Part shown: piece after piece, positions 26,551-35,333 of the stretch
Numbering within the stretch: the first letter of the stretch is position 1
Layout: each line of letters begins with the position of its first letter
Source of the DNA: JAMHWF01 sp964371405
GTDB taxonomy: Bacteria; Pseudomonadota; Gammaproteobacteria; Burkholderiales; Burkholderiaceae_C
Assembly: GCA_964371405.1 (NCBI GenBank)
Contig: CAYJLV010000008.1
Span: 1 to 64,000, forward strand
Reading direction: 5' to 3'
DNA length: 64,000 bases
The notes under the pieces: model-generated
Seen by the model: only the letters and a program-made list of their open reading frames with translations
Databases searched by the model: none
What the model was told of the DNA's origin: nothing
Position numbers and translations under genes: made by a program

Positions 26551-27105
26551 ATGCCCGACGACAGCGCCGATCCGCTCGATTTCATCCGCAGCCACATCCG
26601 CACCGTGCCCGACTGGCCGGCGCCGGGCGTGCAGTTCCGCGACATCACGCCGCTGCTGCAGAACCCGAAGGCGTTCCGCGTGCTGATCGACCAGTTCGTG
26701 CACCGCTACTTCGACGTGCGGCCGGGCGCGATCGCCGGGCTCGACGCGCGCGGCTTCATCATCGGCGCCGTGCTCGCCTACGAACTCAACGTCGGCTTCG
26801 TGCCGATCCGCAAGAAGGGCAAGCTGCCGTTCACGACGGTCGCCGAGACCTACGAGCTCGAGTACGGCAGCGCGACGGTCGAGCTGCACACCGACGCCGT
26901 GCGCAGCGGCGACCGCGTCGTGCTGATCGACGACCTGATCGCGACCGGCGGCACGATGATGGCGGGCAAGCGGCTGCTCGAACGCCTTGGCGCGACCGTG
27001 ATCGAAGGCGCCGCGATCGTCGAGTTGCCCGAGCTCGGCGGCGCGGCGAAGCTGCGCGCGAGCGGCCTGGCGGTGCACACGCTGGTGCAGTACGCCGGCC
27101 ACTGA
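26551..27105 (+). CDS. apt: Adenine phosphoribosyltransferase
   Basis: 184-residue purine salvage enzyme making AMP from adenine and PRPP. Family features are IRTVPDWPAPGVQFRDITPL at the N-terminus, AGLDARGFIIGAVLAYEL, the flexible-loop segment KGKLPFTTVAETYELEYG and the PRPP-binding motif VLIDDLIATGGTM (about residues 128-140). A GAGG motif stands nine bases upstream of the ATG. It is probably co-transcribed with the preceding antiporter and is convergent with the cyclic-nucleotide-binding gene (7-nt gap). Confidence 0.96.
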   Translation: MPDDSADPLDFIRSHIRTVPDWPAPGVQFRDITPLLQNPKAFRVLIDQFVHRYFDVRPGAIAGLDARGFIIGAVLAYELNVGFVPIRKKGKLPFTTVAETYELEYGSATVELHTDAVRSGDRVVLIDDLIATGGTMMAGKRLLERLGATVIEGAAIVELPELGGAAKLRASGLAVHTLVQYAGH

Positions 27106-27112
27106 GCGCGGC

Positions 27113-27577
27113 TCAGGCCATCGGCATCTGGCCCGTCATGCCGGCGCGCATGCGCACCGCCATCACGGCGCCGGCAGCGCGCAGCACTTCGAGCGCCAGC
27201 GCTGGAACGCGCTGCGCCAGCTCCTCGACGCGCGGGCCGCGCAGCACCCAGACGATGCAAGGCGTCATCGTCTCGACGTTGGCGCCGCGCACGCCGTCGA
27301 CGAACAGGCTGAGCTCGCCGGCGACCGAGCCGGGGCGCAGGATCGCGATGCGCATGCCCGGCGGGGCGCCCGTCATGTAGACCTGCAGGCTGCCCTGCTC
27401 GAGCAGGTACATCGCGCGATCGCTCTCGCCTTGGCGGATCAGCAACTCTCCGGCTCGCATCTCGTGGCGCGACAGGTACTGCGACAGCACGCGCCATTGC
27501 TCGTGGTTCAGGCGCGGACGAAACGCATCGTCGGCGTTGAGCGTCTGCACCGCATTGATCAGTCCTGCGATATCCAT
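27113..27577 (-). CDS. Cyclic-nucleotide-binding domain protein
   Basis: 154-residue protein consisting almost only of a CRP-type cyclic-nucleotide-binding beta-roll (about residues 35-125), including MRAGELLIRQGESDRAMYLL and GSVAGELSLFVDGVRGANV. No helix-turn-helix follows, so it is not a typical CRP transcription factor; such stand-alone domains may sense cAMP or c-di-GMP or act as decoys. The C-terminus is Met-rich (AVMAVRMRAGMTGQMPMA). The ATG at 27577 is preferred; upstream in-frame residues look non-coding. It is divergent from the metal-efflux operon. Confidence 0.82.
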   Translation of the reverse strand: MDIAGLINAVQTLNADDAFRPRLNHEQWRVLSQYLSRHEMRAGELLIRQGESDRAMYLLEQGSLQVYMTGAPPGMRIAILRPGSVAGELSLFVDGVRGANVETMTPCIVWVLRGPRVEELAQRVPALALEVLRAAGAVMAVRMRAGMTGQMPMA

Positions 27578-27809
27578 CGGGCGATTATCGAGAGGCGGCG
27601 GGGCCGAGGCAACCGCCGACTCCGGGGCACGCGACCGGTGCGCGCGGGCGGCTGCGACTTCGCGCGCTGCCTTCGGCCCAAGAAGCAACGATCTGATCGG
27701 CATCAAGCCGGCCGGTCTCGCTGGCGAGGAAGATTCGCGTTCAGGTCTCGTTCAGCCTGCGACAGGCAGGATTCGAAGCGCTCTTACTCCCATCTCGCAG
27801 GCAATCGCC

Positions 27810-28904
27810 ATGGCCATTCATCGCTGGAGCGCCCGGATCACTCTACTTGCGCTGGGGCTTGCAGTGCTGCGTACCGGCTTGGCGGCGGACGAGGGCCTCG
27901 CATCGCTTCCCGTCAGCCAGTTCGCTGCGGCAGGCATTCGAACCGTGCCGGTTCGGTCGGCGCCTGCGAAGCGGCTGACCCACCTGCCTGCGCACGTCCA
28001 GATTCCCAACGCACAGCAGCGCTTCGTCGCCTCGCCCGTGGGTGGGCTGGTGACAGCCGTGCTGGTCGGCGTCGGGGAGCCGGTGAAAGAAGGCCAGGTG
28101 ATGGCGCGGCTGGTCAGCCCCCAACTGCTCGAGTTGCAGCGCGAGCTGGCACAAGCCGCGGCGGAGCGCGAGCGCACACAGCAGGCGCTCGCACGCGACG
28201 AGCGCCTGCTGGCCGAGGGTCTCATCGCCACCTCGCGTGTCGAGGCCAGCCGCGCCGCCGACCGGCATGCGGCCGCGACCTTGACCGAGAAGCGCGGCCT
28301 GCTCGCCCTCACCGGTGTGCGTCCGGGTCGCGCGGGCGAACTCGCCCTGATCGCGCCGATGCAGGGCGTTGTCCTGGCCCAGTCGACACGGGCAGGCGAA
28401 AGGGTCGAGCCGGCAACCACGCTCTTCCACATTGCCCGGCTGGATCCCCTCGACCTCGACATCGAGCTGCCGATCGCGGCGGCTGCGCGAGTCGCGATCG
28501 GCGCAACGGTGAGGGTTCCGGAGTCCGCTGCGCATGGGGTGGTCGTCGCGATCGGCCGCGCGGTCAGCGACGGCCAGACGCTGAAGGTGCGCGCCCGGAT
28601 GAAGGCCGGGCTGGCCGGGCTGAATCCCGGCCAGCATGTCGAAGCCGAGATCGAGACGCGAAGCGCAGGCGCCGCGGCGCCGCTCTGGCTGGTCCCGAGC
28701 AGTGCAGTCGTTCGCTTGGGCAAAGGGGGAGCACAAGCGGCTGTATTTGCGCTGCGCGGCGAGAAGTACCTTGCGGTCGCAGCGCAGGTGGTCGGCGAAT
28801 CCGGCCCCGACCTGGTCATCGAAGCGCCCCTGCAGGAAGCAGAGTCCGTCGTCAGCGACGGTGCGAGCCAACTGAAGGCTGCGCTGGCAGGCCTCGGCAA
28901 GTGA
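27810..28904 (+). CDS. Heavy-metal RND efflux membrane fusion protein (CzcB/CusB-like)
   Basis: 364-residue periplasmic adaptor. A signal sequence or anchor (residues 8-27) precedes the lipoyl-like halves around VASPVGGLVTAVLVGVGEPVKEGQVMA, written here as VASPVGGLVTAVLV plus GVGEPVKEGQ. A helical hairpin (LQRELAQAAAERERTQQALA) and a beta-barrel domain with LIAPMQGVVLAQSTRAGERV follow. It is shorter than CusB and lacks an obvious Met- or His-rich metal site. It is first gene of the operon, 9 nt before the pump. The 232-nt upstream gap is shared with the divergent cyclic-nucleotide-binding gene; no operator was identified. Confidence 0.88.
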   Translation: MAIHRWSARITLLALGLAVLRTGLAADEGLASLPVSQFAAAGIRTVPVRSAPAKRLTHLPAHVQIPNAQQRFVASPVGGLVTAVLVGVGEPVKEGQVMARLVSPQLLELQRELAQAAAERERTQQALARDERLLAEGLIATSRVEASRAADRHAAATLTEKRGLLALTGVRPGRAGELALIAPMQGVVLAQSTRAGERVEPATTLFHIARLDPLDLDIELPIAAAARVAIGATVRVPESAAHGVVVAIGRAVSDGQTLKVRARMKAGLAGLNPGQHVEAEIETRSAGAAAPLWLVPSSAVVRLGKGGAQAAVFALRGEKYLAVAAQVVGESGPDLVIEAPLQEAESVVSDGASQLKAALAGLGK

Positions 28905-28913
28905 GTTCGCTCG

Positions 28914-31900
28914 ATGCTTGACCGGATCGTCGATTTCTCCCTCACTCAGCGACTGCTGGTGCTGGTTCTGACCGTCTTGCTGGTCGGCGCGGGGATCGTT
29001 GCCCTTCGCGAACTACCGATCGACGCCTTTCCCGACGTGTCGACCACCCAGGTCAAGATCATCTTCAAGGCGCCCGGCATGACACCCGAAGAGGTCGAGA
29101 GCCGGATCACCGTGCCGATCGAGCAGGAGATGCTCGGCATCCCCCGCCAACGGCTGCTGCGCGCTGTGACCAAGTACGGCCTTGCCGACGTCACGATCGA
29201 TTTCGAGGACGGCACCGACATCTATTGGGCGCGCCAGCAGGTCAGCGAGCGGCTCGACGCGGCGACCGGCGTGCTTCCGCCCGAGGCCAGCGGCGGATTG
29301 GCGCCGATCACCACGCCGCTCGGCGAGATGTTCATGTTCACGATCGAAGGTCCGCTGTCGCTCGCGGAAAAGCGCACGCTGCTCGATCGTGTGATCCGGC
29401 CGCAACTGCGCACGATCCGCGGAGTGGCCGATGTCAACAGCCTGGGCGGACTCGTCCGCACCTATGAGGTCATCCCGAATATCCAGTTGCTTGCCGCGCG
29501 AGGCTTGAGCCTGGACGATCTGCGCGCGGCAATCGAGCGCAACAATCGCAACGACGGATCGGGCCGGCTGGTCGAGGGCGAGGAAGTCCTCATCGCACGC
29601 ACCGAGGGGGCTATCCGTGATCTGGCCGATCTCGGAAGGATCGTTGTCGCATCGAGCGGGGACGTGCCGGTTCGTCTCTCGGAGCTCGCCGAACTGCGGA
29701 TCGGCAGCCTGACCCGCTATGGCGCCGTCACTCGGGACGGCAGCGAGGCCGTCCAGGGGCTCGTGCTCGCCTTGCGCGGTGCGAATGCACAAGCCGTGAT
29801 CGCCGACGTCAAGACCCGTCTCGCCGGCTTGTCGGCCTCCTTGCCCGAAGGGGTGACGATCGAGTCGTTCTACGACCGGTCGGCGCTCGTGAAACGCGCC
29901 ATCGCAACGGTATCGAGGGCGCTGCTCGAGGCGATCGTGCTGGTGCTCGTACTACTGGTGGCTTTCCTGGGGAACCTGCGGGCGGCCTTGGTGGTTGCCC
30001 TCACCCTGCCGCTGGCGGCGCTGGGGACCTTCATCCTGATGCGCTATACGGGCGTGTCGGCAAACCTGATGAGTCTCGGGGGGTTGGCGATCGCCATCGG
30101 TCTGCTGGTCGACGGCTCGGTCGTCGTCGTCGAGAACATCGAGAGCCGTATGGCCGAGGGCGGCGTACCCGCCACGCTGCCGCTGCTGAACGTGGTCTAT
30201 CGAGCCGTGCGCGAAGTCGCCGTGCCGGTCGTCTCAGGCGTTTGCATCATCATCATCGTGTTCGTGCCGTTGCTTTCCCTGCAGGGGCTCGAGGGCAAGC
30301 TGTTCGTGCCGGTGGCGCTCTCGATCGTCTACGCGCTGTCGACTTCGCTGGTGCTGGCGCTCACGGTGATACCCGTCCTGGCCTCGCTGCTGCTGCGCCG
30401 CAGGCCGGCGCACCAACCCTGGCTGGCGCGCAAGCTCGAAGCGCTGTACTTGCCGGCGCTGGCTTGGGCGCTGCGCCATGGCCGCGTCGTCTTCGCCGCT
30501 GCCCTGGTGCTGCTCGCGCTCGCGGGCGGGGCCTATACGCTGCTCGGCAAGTCGTTCATGCCGACGCTCGACGAGGGCGACCTGATCATGCAGTTGGAGA
30601 AGTTGCCGTCGATCAGCCTCGATCAGACGATCGCGATCGATGCGCGCGTGCAGCGCGCGATCCTGCAGCGCGTCCCCGAGGTCACGCGGATCGTGGCCCG
30701 CTCCGGGTCCGACGAGTTGGGCCTCGATCCGATGGGCCTGAACGAAACCGACAGCTTCCTGGTCCTCAAACCAGTCTCGCAATGGCGCAATCCGGACAAG
30801 GCTTGGCTCACCGACCAGTTGCGCGCCGTTGCCGCCGACTACCCGGGCCTCAACGCGGCCTTCACGCAACCGATCGAGATGCGCATCTCGGAGATGATCA
30901 CCGGCGTCCGAGGCGATGTCGCGATCAAGGTGTTCGGCAACGATCTGGCGGAACTCGGACGGCTTGCCAGCCGGATCGAGACCTCGCTGAACGGGATCGC
31001 CGGAGCCGAGGACGTCTTCACTGCGCGCAATGAAGGTGTCCAGTATCTGCAGATCCAGATCGACCGACTGGCGGCGGGTCGCCTGGGCCTGTCGGTCGAT
31101 GAGATTCAGTCGAGTCTTCGGGCGATGATCGAAGGCCGGTCTGCCGGCGTGGTGATCGAGTCCGGCTGGCGCGTACCGATCCTGCTGCGCGCAGGCGAGG
31201 ATGTGCGCACGAACGCCGCACGCTTCGGCGATCTGCGCGTGGCATTGGCCGATGGCAACGCTGTGCCGCTGTCGGAAGTGGCCCGGCTCGAGAGGGTCGA
31301 TGGGCCGGTGAAGATCGAGCGGGAGAACGGCGCGCGCTACGTCACGGTGCGGGCCAACGTCCGGGGGCGTGATCTCGTCGGCTTCGTCCAGGAAGCCCAG
31401 GCGCTGCTTGCGTCGGCTGTCAAGCTGCCGGTCGGCTATCGGCTCGAGTGGAGCGGCCAGTTCGAGAACCAGAAGCGTGCGGCGACCCGCCTGGCGATCG
31501 TGGTGCCGATCGCGATCCTGCTGATCTTCCTTCTGCTTTTCTCGACGTTCGGCTCGGTGCGCCAGGCGACGCTTGTCCTGGCCAACGTGCCGTTCGCGCT
31601 GATCGGCGGCGTGTTCGCCCTGTTGCTGTCGGGCGAGTATTTGTCGGTGCCCGCTTCGGTCGGATTCATCGCCCTGCTCGGCATCGCTGTGCTCAACGGT
31701 GTCGTCATGGTCACCCATTTCAACGCCCTGGCCGATCGCCGGATGCCGATTGACCAGGTGGTCGTCGAGGGGGCGCGCAGAAGGTTGCGACCGGTCTTGA
31801 TGACTGCATCGATCGCAGCGTTCGGCCTCGTGCCGCTGCTGTTTGCGACCGGGCCGGGATCGGAGATTCAGCGCCCACTTGCCGTCGTGGTGATCGGCGG

Positions 31901-32006
31901 TCTCATCAGCTCCACGCTGCTGACATTGCTGCTGCTGCCGTTGCTTTACCGGCGCTTCGGCGCAGAGCGGCCGGCTGCACTGTCATCCGAAGGATCGAAC
32001 CCATGA
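28914..32006 (+). CDS. Heavy-metal efflux RND pump (CzcA/CusA family)
   Basis: 1030-residue inner-membrane proton/metal antiporter with 12 helices and two large periplasmic loops. HME-RND hallmarks are LRELPIDAFPDVSTTQV near the start, GMTPEEVESRITVPIE, FMPTLDEGDLIMQLEKLPS and GSDELGLDPMGLNETDSF. The helix-4 proton-relay motif reads AIAIGLLVDGSVVVVEN with Asp400 and Glu407: the AIG half is as in monovalent-metal pumps, the DG half as in divalent-metal pumps. Substrate cannot be assigned. The last codons overlap the DUF3240 start (ATGA). Base composition is less GC-biased than surrounding genes. Confidence 0.92.
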   Translation: MLDRIVDFSLTQRLLVLVLTVLLVGAGIVALRELPIDAFPDVSTTQVKIIFKAPGMTPEEVESRITVPIEQEMLGIPRQRLLRAVTKYGLADVTIDFEDGTDIYWARQQVSERLDAATGVLPPEASGGLAPITTPLGEMFMFTIEGPLSLAEKRTLLDRVIRPQLRTIRGVADVNSLGGLVRTYEVIPNIQLLAARGLSLDDLRAAIERNNRNDGSGRLVEGEEVLIARTEGAIRDLADLGRIVVASSGDVPVRLSELAELRIGSLTRYGAVTRDGSEAVQGLVLALRGANAQAVIADVKTRLAGLSASLPEGVTIESFYDRSALVKRAIATVSRALLEAIVLVLVLLVAFLGNLRAALVVALTLPLAALGTFILMRYTGVSANLMSLGGLAIAIGLLVDGSVVVVENIESRMAEGGVPATLPLLNVVYRAVREVAVPVVSGVCIIIIVFVPLLSLQGLEGKLFVPVALSIVYALSTSLVLALTVIPVLASLLLRRRPAHQPWLARKLEALYLPALAWALRHGRVVFAAALVLLALAGGAYTLLGKSFMPTLDEGDLIMQLEKLPSISLDQTIAIDARVQRAILQRVPEVTRIVARSGSDELGLDPMGLNETDSFLVLKPVSQWRNPDKAWLTDQLRAVAADYPGLNAAFTQPIEMRISEMITGVRGDVAIKVFGNDLAELGRLASRIETSLNGIAGAEDVFTARNEGVQYLQIQIDRLAAGRLGLSVDEIQSSLRAMIEGRSAGVVIESGWRVPILLRAGEDVRTNAARFGDLRVALADGNAVPLSEVARLERVDGPVKIERENGARYVTVRANVRGRDLVGFVQEAQALLASAVKLPVGYRLEWSGQFENQKRAATRLAIVVPIAILLIFLLLFSTFGSVRQATLVLANVPFALIGGVFALLLSGEYLSVPASVGFIALLGIAVLNGVVMVTHFNALADRRMPIDQVVVEGARRRLRPVLMTASIAAFGLVPLLFATGPGSEIQRPLAVVVIGGLISSTLLTLLLLPLLYRRFGAERPAALSSEGSNP

Positions 32007-32317
32007 CTGCTCCTCCCGACACTCTGCTGACTCTGATCGTTCCCGCGTCGCTCGAGGAAACCGTAGCCGACTTGCTGCTCGACGCGCCCTCCATCGCCGT
32101 GGGCTTCACAACCAGCCTCGCCAACGGCCATGGCACCGAGGTCAAGCTGGAGCGCGGAAACGAGAGGGTGCGCGGGCAAGGTCGCCGCGTGAAGTTCGAG
32201 ATCGCACTGAGTGCGGACTCGCTGGCGGAACTGCGCCGTTATCTGCTCGCGGCCTTGCCGGACGCGAACCTGTTCTTCTGGACCGTCGAGTTGCGAAGCT
32301 TCGGGATGCTGGCATGA
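32003..32317 (+). CDS. DUF3240 protein between pump and outer-membrane factor
   Basis: 104-residue protein. The pattern (VPASLEETVADLLLDAP, GFTTSLANGHG, RVKFEIALSADSLAELRRYL, LPDANLFFWTVEL) matches DUF3240 as I know it. The alternation of strands and helices is compatible with a ferredoxin-like, PII/CutA-type trimeric fold (inference). GAAGGA stands upstream of the ATG. Both ends overlap neighbours by ATGA, so its synthesis is coupled to pump and outer-membrane channel. A regulatory or metal-sensing role for the pump is plausible; nothing in the sequence proves it. Confidence 0.82.
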   Translation: MTAPPDTLLTLIVPASLEETVADLLLDAPSIAVGFTTSLANGHGTEVKLERGNERVRGQGRRVKFEIALSADSLAELRRYLLAALPDANLFFWTVELRSFGMLA

Positions 32318-33573
32318 CCGCCCGGTACTGGACTTGCGTGCTCGCCTGCCTTCTGTGGTTGCCCGCGTTCGCTGCGCCCGGCGACTACCCGGCCGAACTC
32401 CCGCCGCTCGACCAGGTGCGCAGTGCAATCGGCGATTCGCCGGAGGTCCGCGCTGCGGTTGCACTGCAGCAGGCCGGTCTCGCCGAACGGCGACAGTTCG
32501 TCAGCGGGCCTCACGAATGGTCGACACGTGTCGACCATCAACGCCGGCGTGCCGATGGCGCCCCTCGAGTCGAACGCTTCAGCGAGTGGGAAGTTGCACT
32601 CGAGCGCCCTCTGCGACTACCCGACAAGGCGCGACTGGACCGCCTGCTCGGGGAACAGCGGGTTGCCGAAACGACGGTCGCGCTGGGCGAGGCACGGCAC
32701 GAAGCCGCGAGGCGGCTGCTCACGCTCTGGTATCAATGGCTGCGCGAGCACGCTGCCGCCGACGTGCTGCGCAACCAGGCGGCGCTGAGCGCCCGGGAGC
32801 TTGCCGGCATCGCCCGTCGCGAGCAACTCGGCGACGCCTCGCATCTTGACGCGCTGCAGGCGCAAGCCGCCGCGGCGCAAGCCGAAGGGGCTGCGCGTCT
32901 GGCCGGTGAACGGGCGCAACGCGCCGGGATTCTGCTGCGCCAGCAGTTCCCGCAGATCGCGGCGCTCGTCGGCTCGGCACTTCCGGCGCCGATGCCGCCC
33001 GGCAACGATCTGGCGACGTGGGGCGAAAGCGCTCTGCAGCAGGATCATGCACTTCGTCTGGCTCGCACGGCGGCGCAGCGCGGGCGGCTCGAGAGCGAGC
33101 GCGCCGACGCCGAACGCCGGCCCGATCCGACGGTGGGCGTTCGCTATGGAAGCGAGCGTGGAGGCAGCGAACGGGTCATCGGCGTCTACGTGTCGATTCC
33201 GTTCGGTGGCGAAGCCAGGCGCGCGGCGGCCGACGCCAGCCGGGCAAGGGCCGAAGCGCTGGATCAACTTGCCGAAGCGCGCTCTCGGCGCTTGAACGGT
33301 GAAGTGCGGTCGCTGCAGTCGGCGGTCGATTCCAGTGTGTTGCGCTGGCAGGTGGCACAGCAGAGCGCGCAACTGCAGGCCCGGGTCGCCGAGCGCTTGG
33401 CTGCCGCCAACCAGCTCGGCGAAACGGGTATCGCGGCGGTGCTGCTCGCCCGGCGCCAATCGCTCGAAGCCTCGCTGCTGGAAAGGAATGCGCGGGTGGA
33501 CGCGCTCGAAAATCTGGCGCTCTTGCTGCTGGACGCGCACCGTCTGTGGGACTTCGACTCCGGCGCCGACTGA
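32314..33573 (+). CDS. TolC-family outer-membrane efflux channel (CzcC-like)
   Basis: 419-residue outer-membrane factor with a signal peptide (about residues 1-20, ending FAAPG) and two copies of long amphipathic coiled-coil helices. The first helical pair is around 90-200 (LLGEQRVAETTVALGEARHE) and the second around 255-405 (VGVRYGSERGGSERVIGVYV followed by helices). This is typical of CzcC rather than the longer CusC. The N-terminal Cys in LACLLW is not in a clear lipobox. It is last gene of the efflux operon and convergent with mnmE (55-nt gap without an obvious terminator). Confidence 0.86.
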   Translation: MTARYWTCVLACLLWLPAFAAPGDYPAELPPLDQVRSAIGDSPEVRAAVALQQAGLAERRQFVSGPHEWSTRVDHQRRRADGAPRVERFSEWEVALERPLRLPDKARLDRLLGEQRVAETTVALGEARHEAARRLLTLWYQWLREHAAADVLRNQAALSARELAGIARREQLGDASHLDALQAQAAAAQAEGAARLAGERAQRAGILLRQQFPQIAALVGSALPAPMPPGNDLATWGESALQQDHALRLARTAAQRGRLESERADAERRPDPTVGVRYGSERGGSERVIGVYVSIPFGGEARRAAADASRARAEALDQLAEARSRRLNGEVRSLQSAVDSSVLRWQVAQQSAQLQARVAERLAAANQLGETGIAAVLLARRQSLEASLLERNARVDALENLALLLLDAHRLWDFDSGAD

Positions 33574-33628
33574 CGCTCCGATCGTCTCAGGGCCGTCGAT
33601 CTCGCTTGCGAGCAGATTGCCGAGTGGC

Positions 33629-35059
33629 CTATTTCCCGATGCAAAAACGCCCGAAGATTTCGCCGAGCAGCGCGTCGGGCGTGAACCGGCCGACGATCTC
33701 GCCGAGCGCGTCGTGCGCGAGGCGCAGTTCTTCGGCGAACAGGTCGAGCGCGGGCTCGGCGCTTTCGAGGTGGCCGCGCGCATGCTGCAGGTGCTCGCGC
33801 GTGCGCTGCAGCGCCTGCAGGTGGCGCGCGCGCGCGATGTAGACGCCTTCCGTCGCCGATGCGTCGGCGTGCCAGCCGGCGAGCTCGAGCAGGCGCCGGC
33901 GCAGTGCGTCGAGACCGTCGCCGCGCGCGGCCGACAGCGCCAGCGCGTCGGGCGCTGCGACCGGCGCAGCCGCAGCGTCGACCTTGTTGTAGACATGCAG
34001 CAGTCGCGGCGCGCGCCGGCCGGGTGCGCGCAAGCGCTCGGCGATGCGCATGTCGGCCGCGTCGTAGTCGGGTTGGCCGATGCGCGTCAGGTCGTGCAGG
34101 AACACGACGGCGTCGGCACGCTCGATCTCGGCCCAGCTGCGCGCGATGCCGATCGATTCGACGGCATCGGCAGCGGTTGCATCGTCGCGCAGGCCGGCGG
34201 TATCGATCACGTGCAGCGGCACGCCTTCGATCTGGATCGTCTGGGCGACCTTGTCGCGCGTCGTGCCGGGGATCGGCGTAACGATCGCGAGCTCGGCGCC
34301 GGCCAGCGCATTGAGCAGCGAACTCTTGCCGACGTTGGGCTGGCCGGCCAGCACGACGGTGATGCCCTCGCGCAGCAGCGCGCCCTGGCGCGCGCGGTCG
34401 AGCACGCCGAGCACGTCGGCCTCGATGCCGGCGAGCTGGCCGCGCGCGTCGGCGCGCTCCAGGAAGTCGATCTCTTCCTCGGGGAAGTCGAGCGTGGCTT
34501 CGACCAACGTGCGCAGGCGCACGAGGGCCTCGGCGACGCGGAAGATCTCGCGCGAGAACGCGCCGTCGAGCGAGCGGCCGGCCGAGCGCGCCGCGGCCTC
34601 GGTGCTGGCGTCGATCAGGTCCATCACGGCTTCGGCCTGCGCCAGGTCGAGCTTGTCGTTGAGGAAGGCGCGCTCGGTGAACTCGCCCGGCGCCGCCAGC
34701 CGAAGGCCGGGCAGCCGCGCGGCACCGCTGCGATCGTCGGTTTCCTGCGCCGCTTCGAGGCAGCGCGCGAGCAGCAGTTGCAGCACGACGGGACCACCGT
34801 GCGCCTGCAACTCGAGCACCGACTCGCCGGTGTAGGAATGCGGCGCCGGAAAGTGCAGCGCGAGGCCGTGGTCGATCGGCGCGCCGTGCGCGTCGCGGAA
34901 TGCCAGGTGCGTCGCGTGGCGCGGCGCGAGGCGCTGCCCGCAGACGGCCCCGATCAGCGGCTCCAGGGCGCGGCCCGACGACACGCGCACGATGCCGATC
35001 GCGCCGCGCCCCGGCGCCGTGGCGACGGCGACGATCGGATCCTGGTGACGCGGCAGCAT
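33629..35059 (-). CDS. mnmE: tRNA uridine-5-carboxymethylaminomethyl(34) synthesis GTPase
   Basis: 476-residue MnmE (TrmE), the potassium-activated GTPase that with MnmG modifies wobble uridine 34. The N-terminal formyl-THF-binding domain (RHQDPIVAVATAPGRGAIGI; APGEFTERAFLNDKLDLAQAE) precedes the G domain (about 215-380) with P-loop GQPNVGKSSLLN, switch TPIPGTTRDKV and DTAGLRD. It ends with the conserved C-terminal FCIGK containing the catalytic Cys. The ATG at 35059 is preferred; a GTG two codons upstream is possible. It is separated from yidC by a terminator, so it has its own promoter. Confidence 0.97.
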   Translation of the reverse strand: MLPRHQDPIVAVATAPGRGAIGIVRVSSGRALEPLIGAVCGQRLAPRHATHLAFRDAHGAPIDHGLALHFPAPHSYTGESVLELQAHGGPVVLQLLLARCLEAAQETDDRSGAARLPGLRLAAPGEFTERAFLNDKLDLAQAEAVMDLIDASTEAAARSAGRSLDGAFSREIFRVAEALVRLRTLVEATLDFPEEEIDFLERADARGQLAGIEADVLGVLDRARQGALLREGITVVLAGQPNVGKSSLLNALAGAELAIVTPIPGTTRDKVAQTIQIEGVPLHVIDTAGLRDDATAADAVESIGIARSWAEIERADAVVFLHDLTRIGQPDYDAADMRIAERLRAPGRRAPRLLHVYNKVDAAAAPVAAPDALALSAARGDGLDALRRRLLELAGWHADASATEGVYIARARHLQALQRTREHLQHARGHLESAEPALDLFAEELRLAHDALGEIVGRFTPDALLGEIFGRFCIGK

Positions 35060-35110
35060 GCGCACATTCTGGCGCAGCACCGGCTGGCTCCCGCATTGCG
35101 GCCAAGCCCC

Positions 35111-35147
35111 AAAAAAACCTCGGGCAGCCGCGTGGGCTGCCCGAGGT
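35111..35147 (-). terminator. Rho-independent terminator of the rpmH-rnpA-yidD-yidC operon
   Basis: Perfect 13-bp stem (35117-35129 / 35135-35147, arm acctcgggcagcc) with a five-base loop. On the minus strand it runs into seven T (the A-run 35111-35117). It lies about 190 bases downstream of yidC and 50 bases upstream of the mnmE start. The rest of the 274-nt gap shows nothing recognisable. Confidence 0.9.
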
Positions 35148-35333
35148 ATGGCGCGGGGGGTAGCGGCGGTGCTTCGCGATCGTGCTCGCCCGTTCGACTC
35201 ACCCGAGCCGGCTGCCGGTGCCGGGTGGCACTGGCTGCCGGGTCTGCCCCGCATTGATCGGTGGACGGCTGCATCGTCGCCGCGAGTGCGACGCGCGACA
35301 ACGCCTCGATCGCGGGGTCGGCGTGCTACCGGC

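Noticed and set aside
30234..31718. 494-codon frame antisense to the metal pump
   Set aside because: His/Arg/Gln-rich complement of conserved pump sequence, without ribosome site or family similarity.
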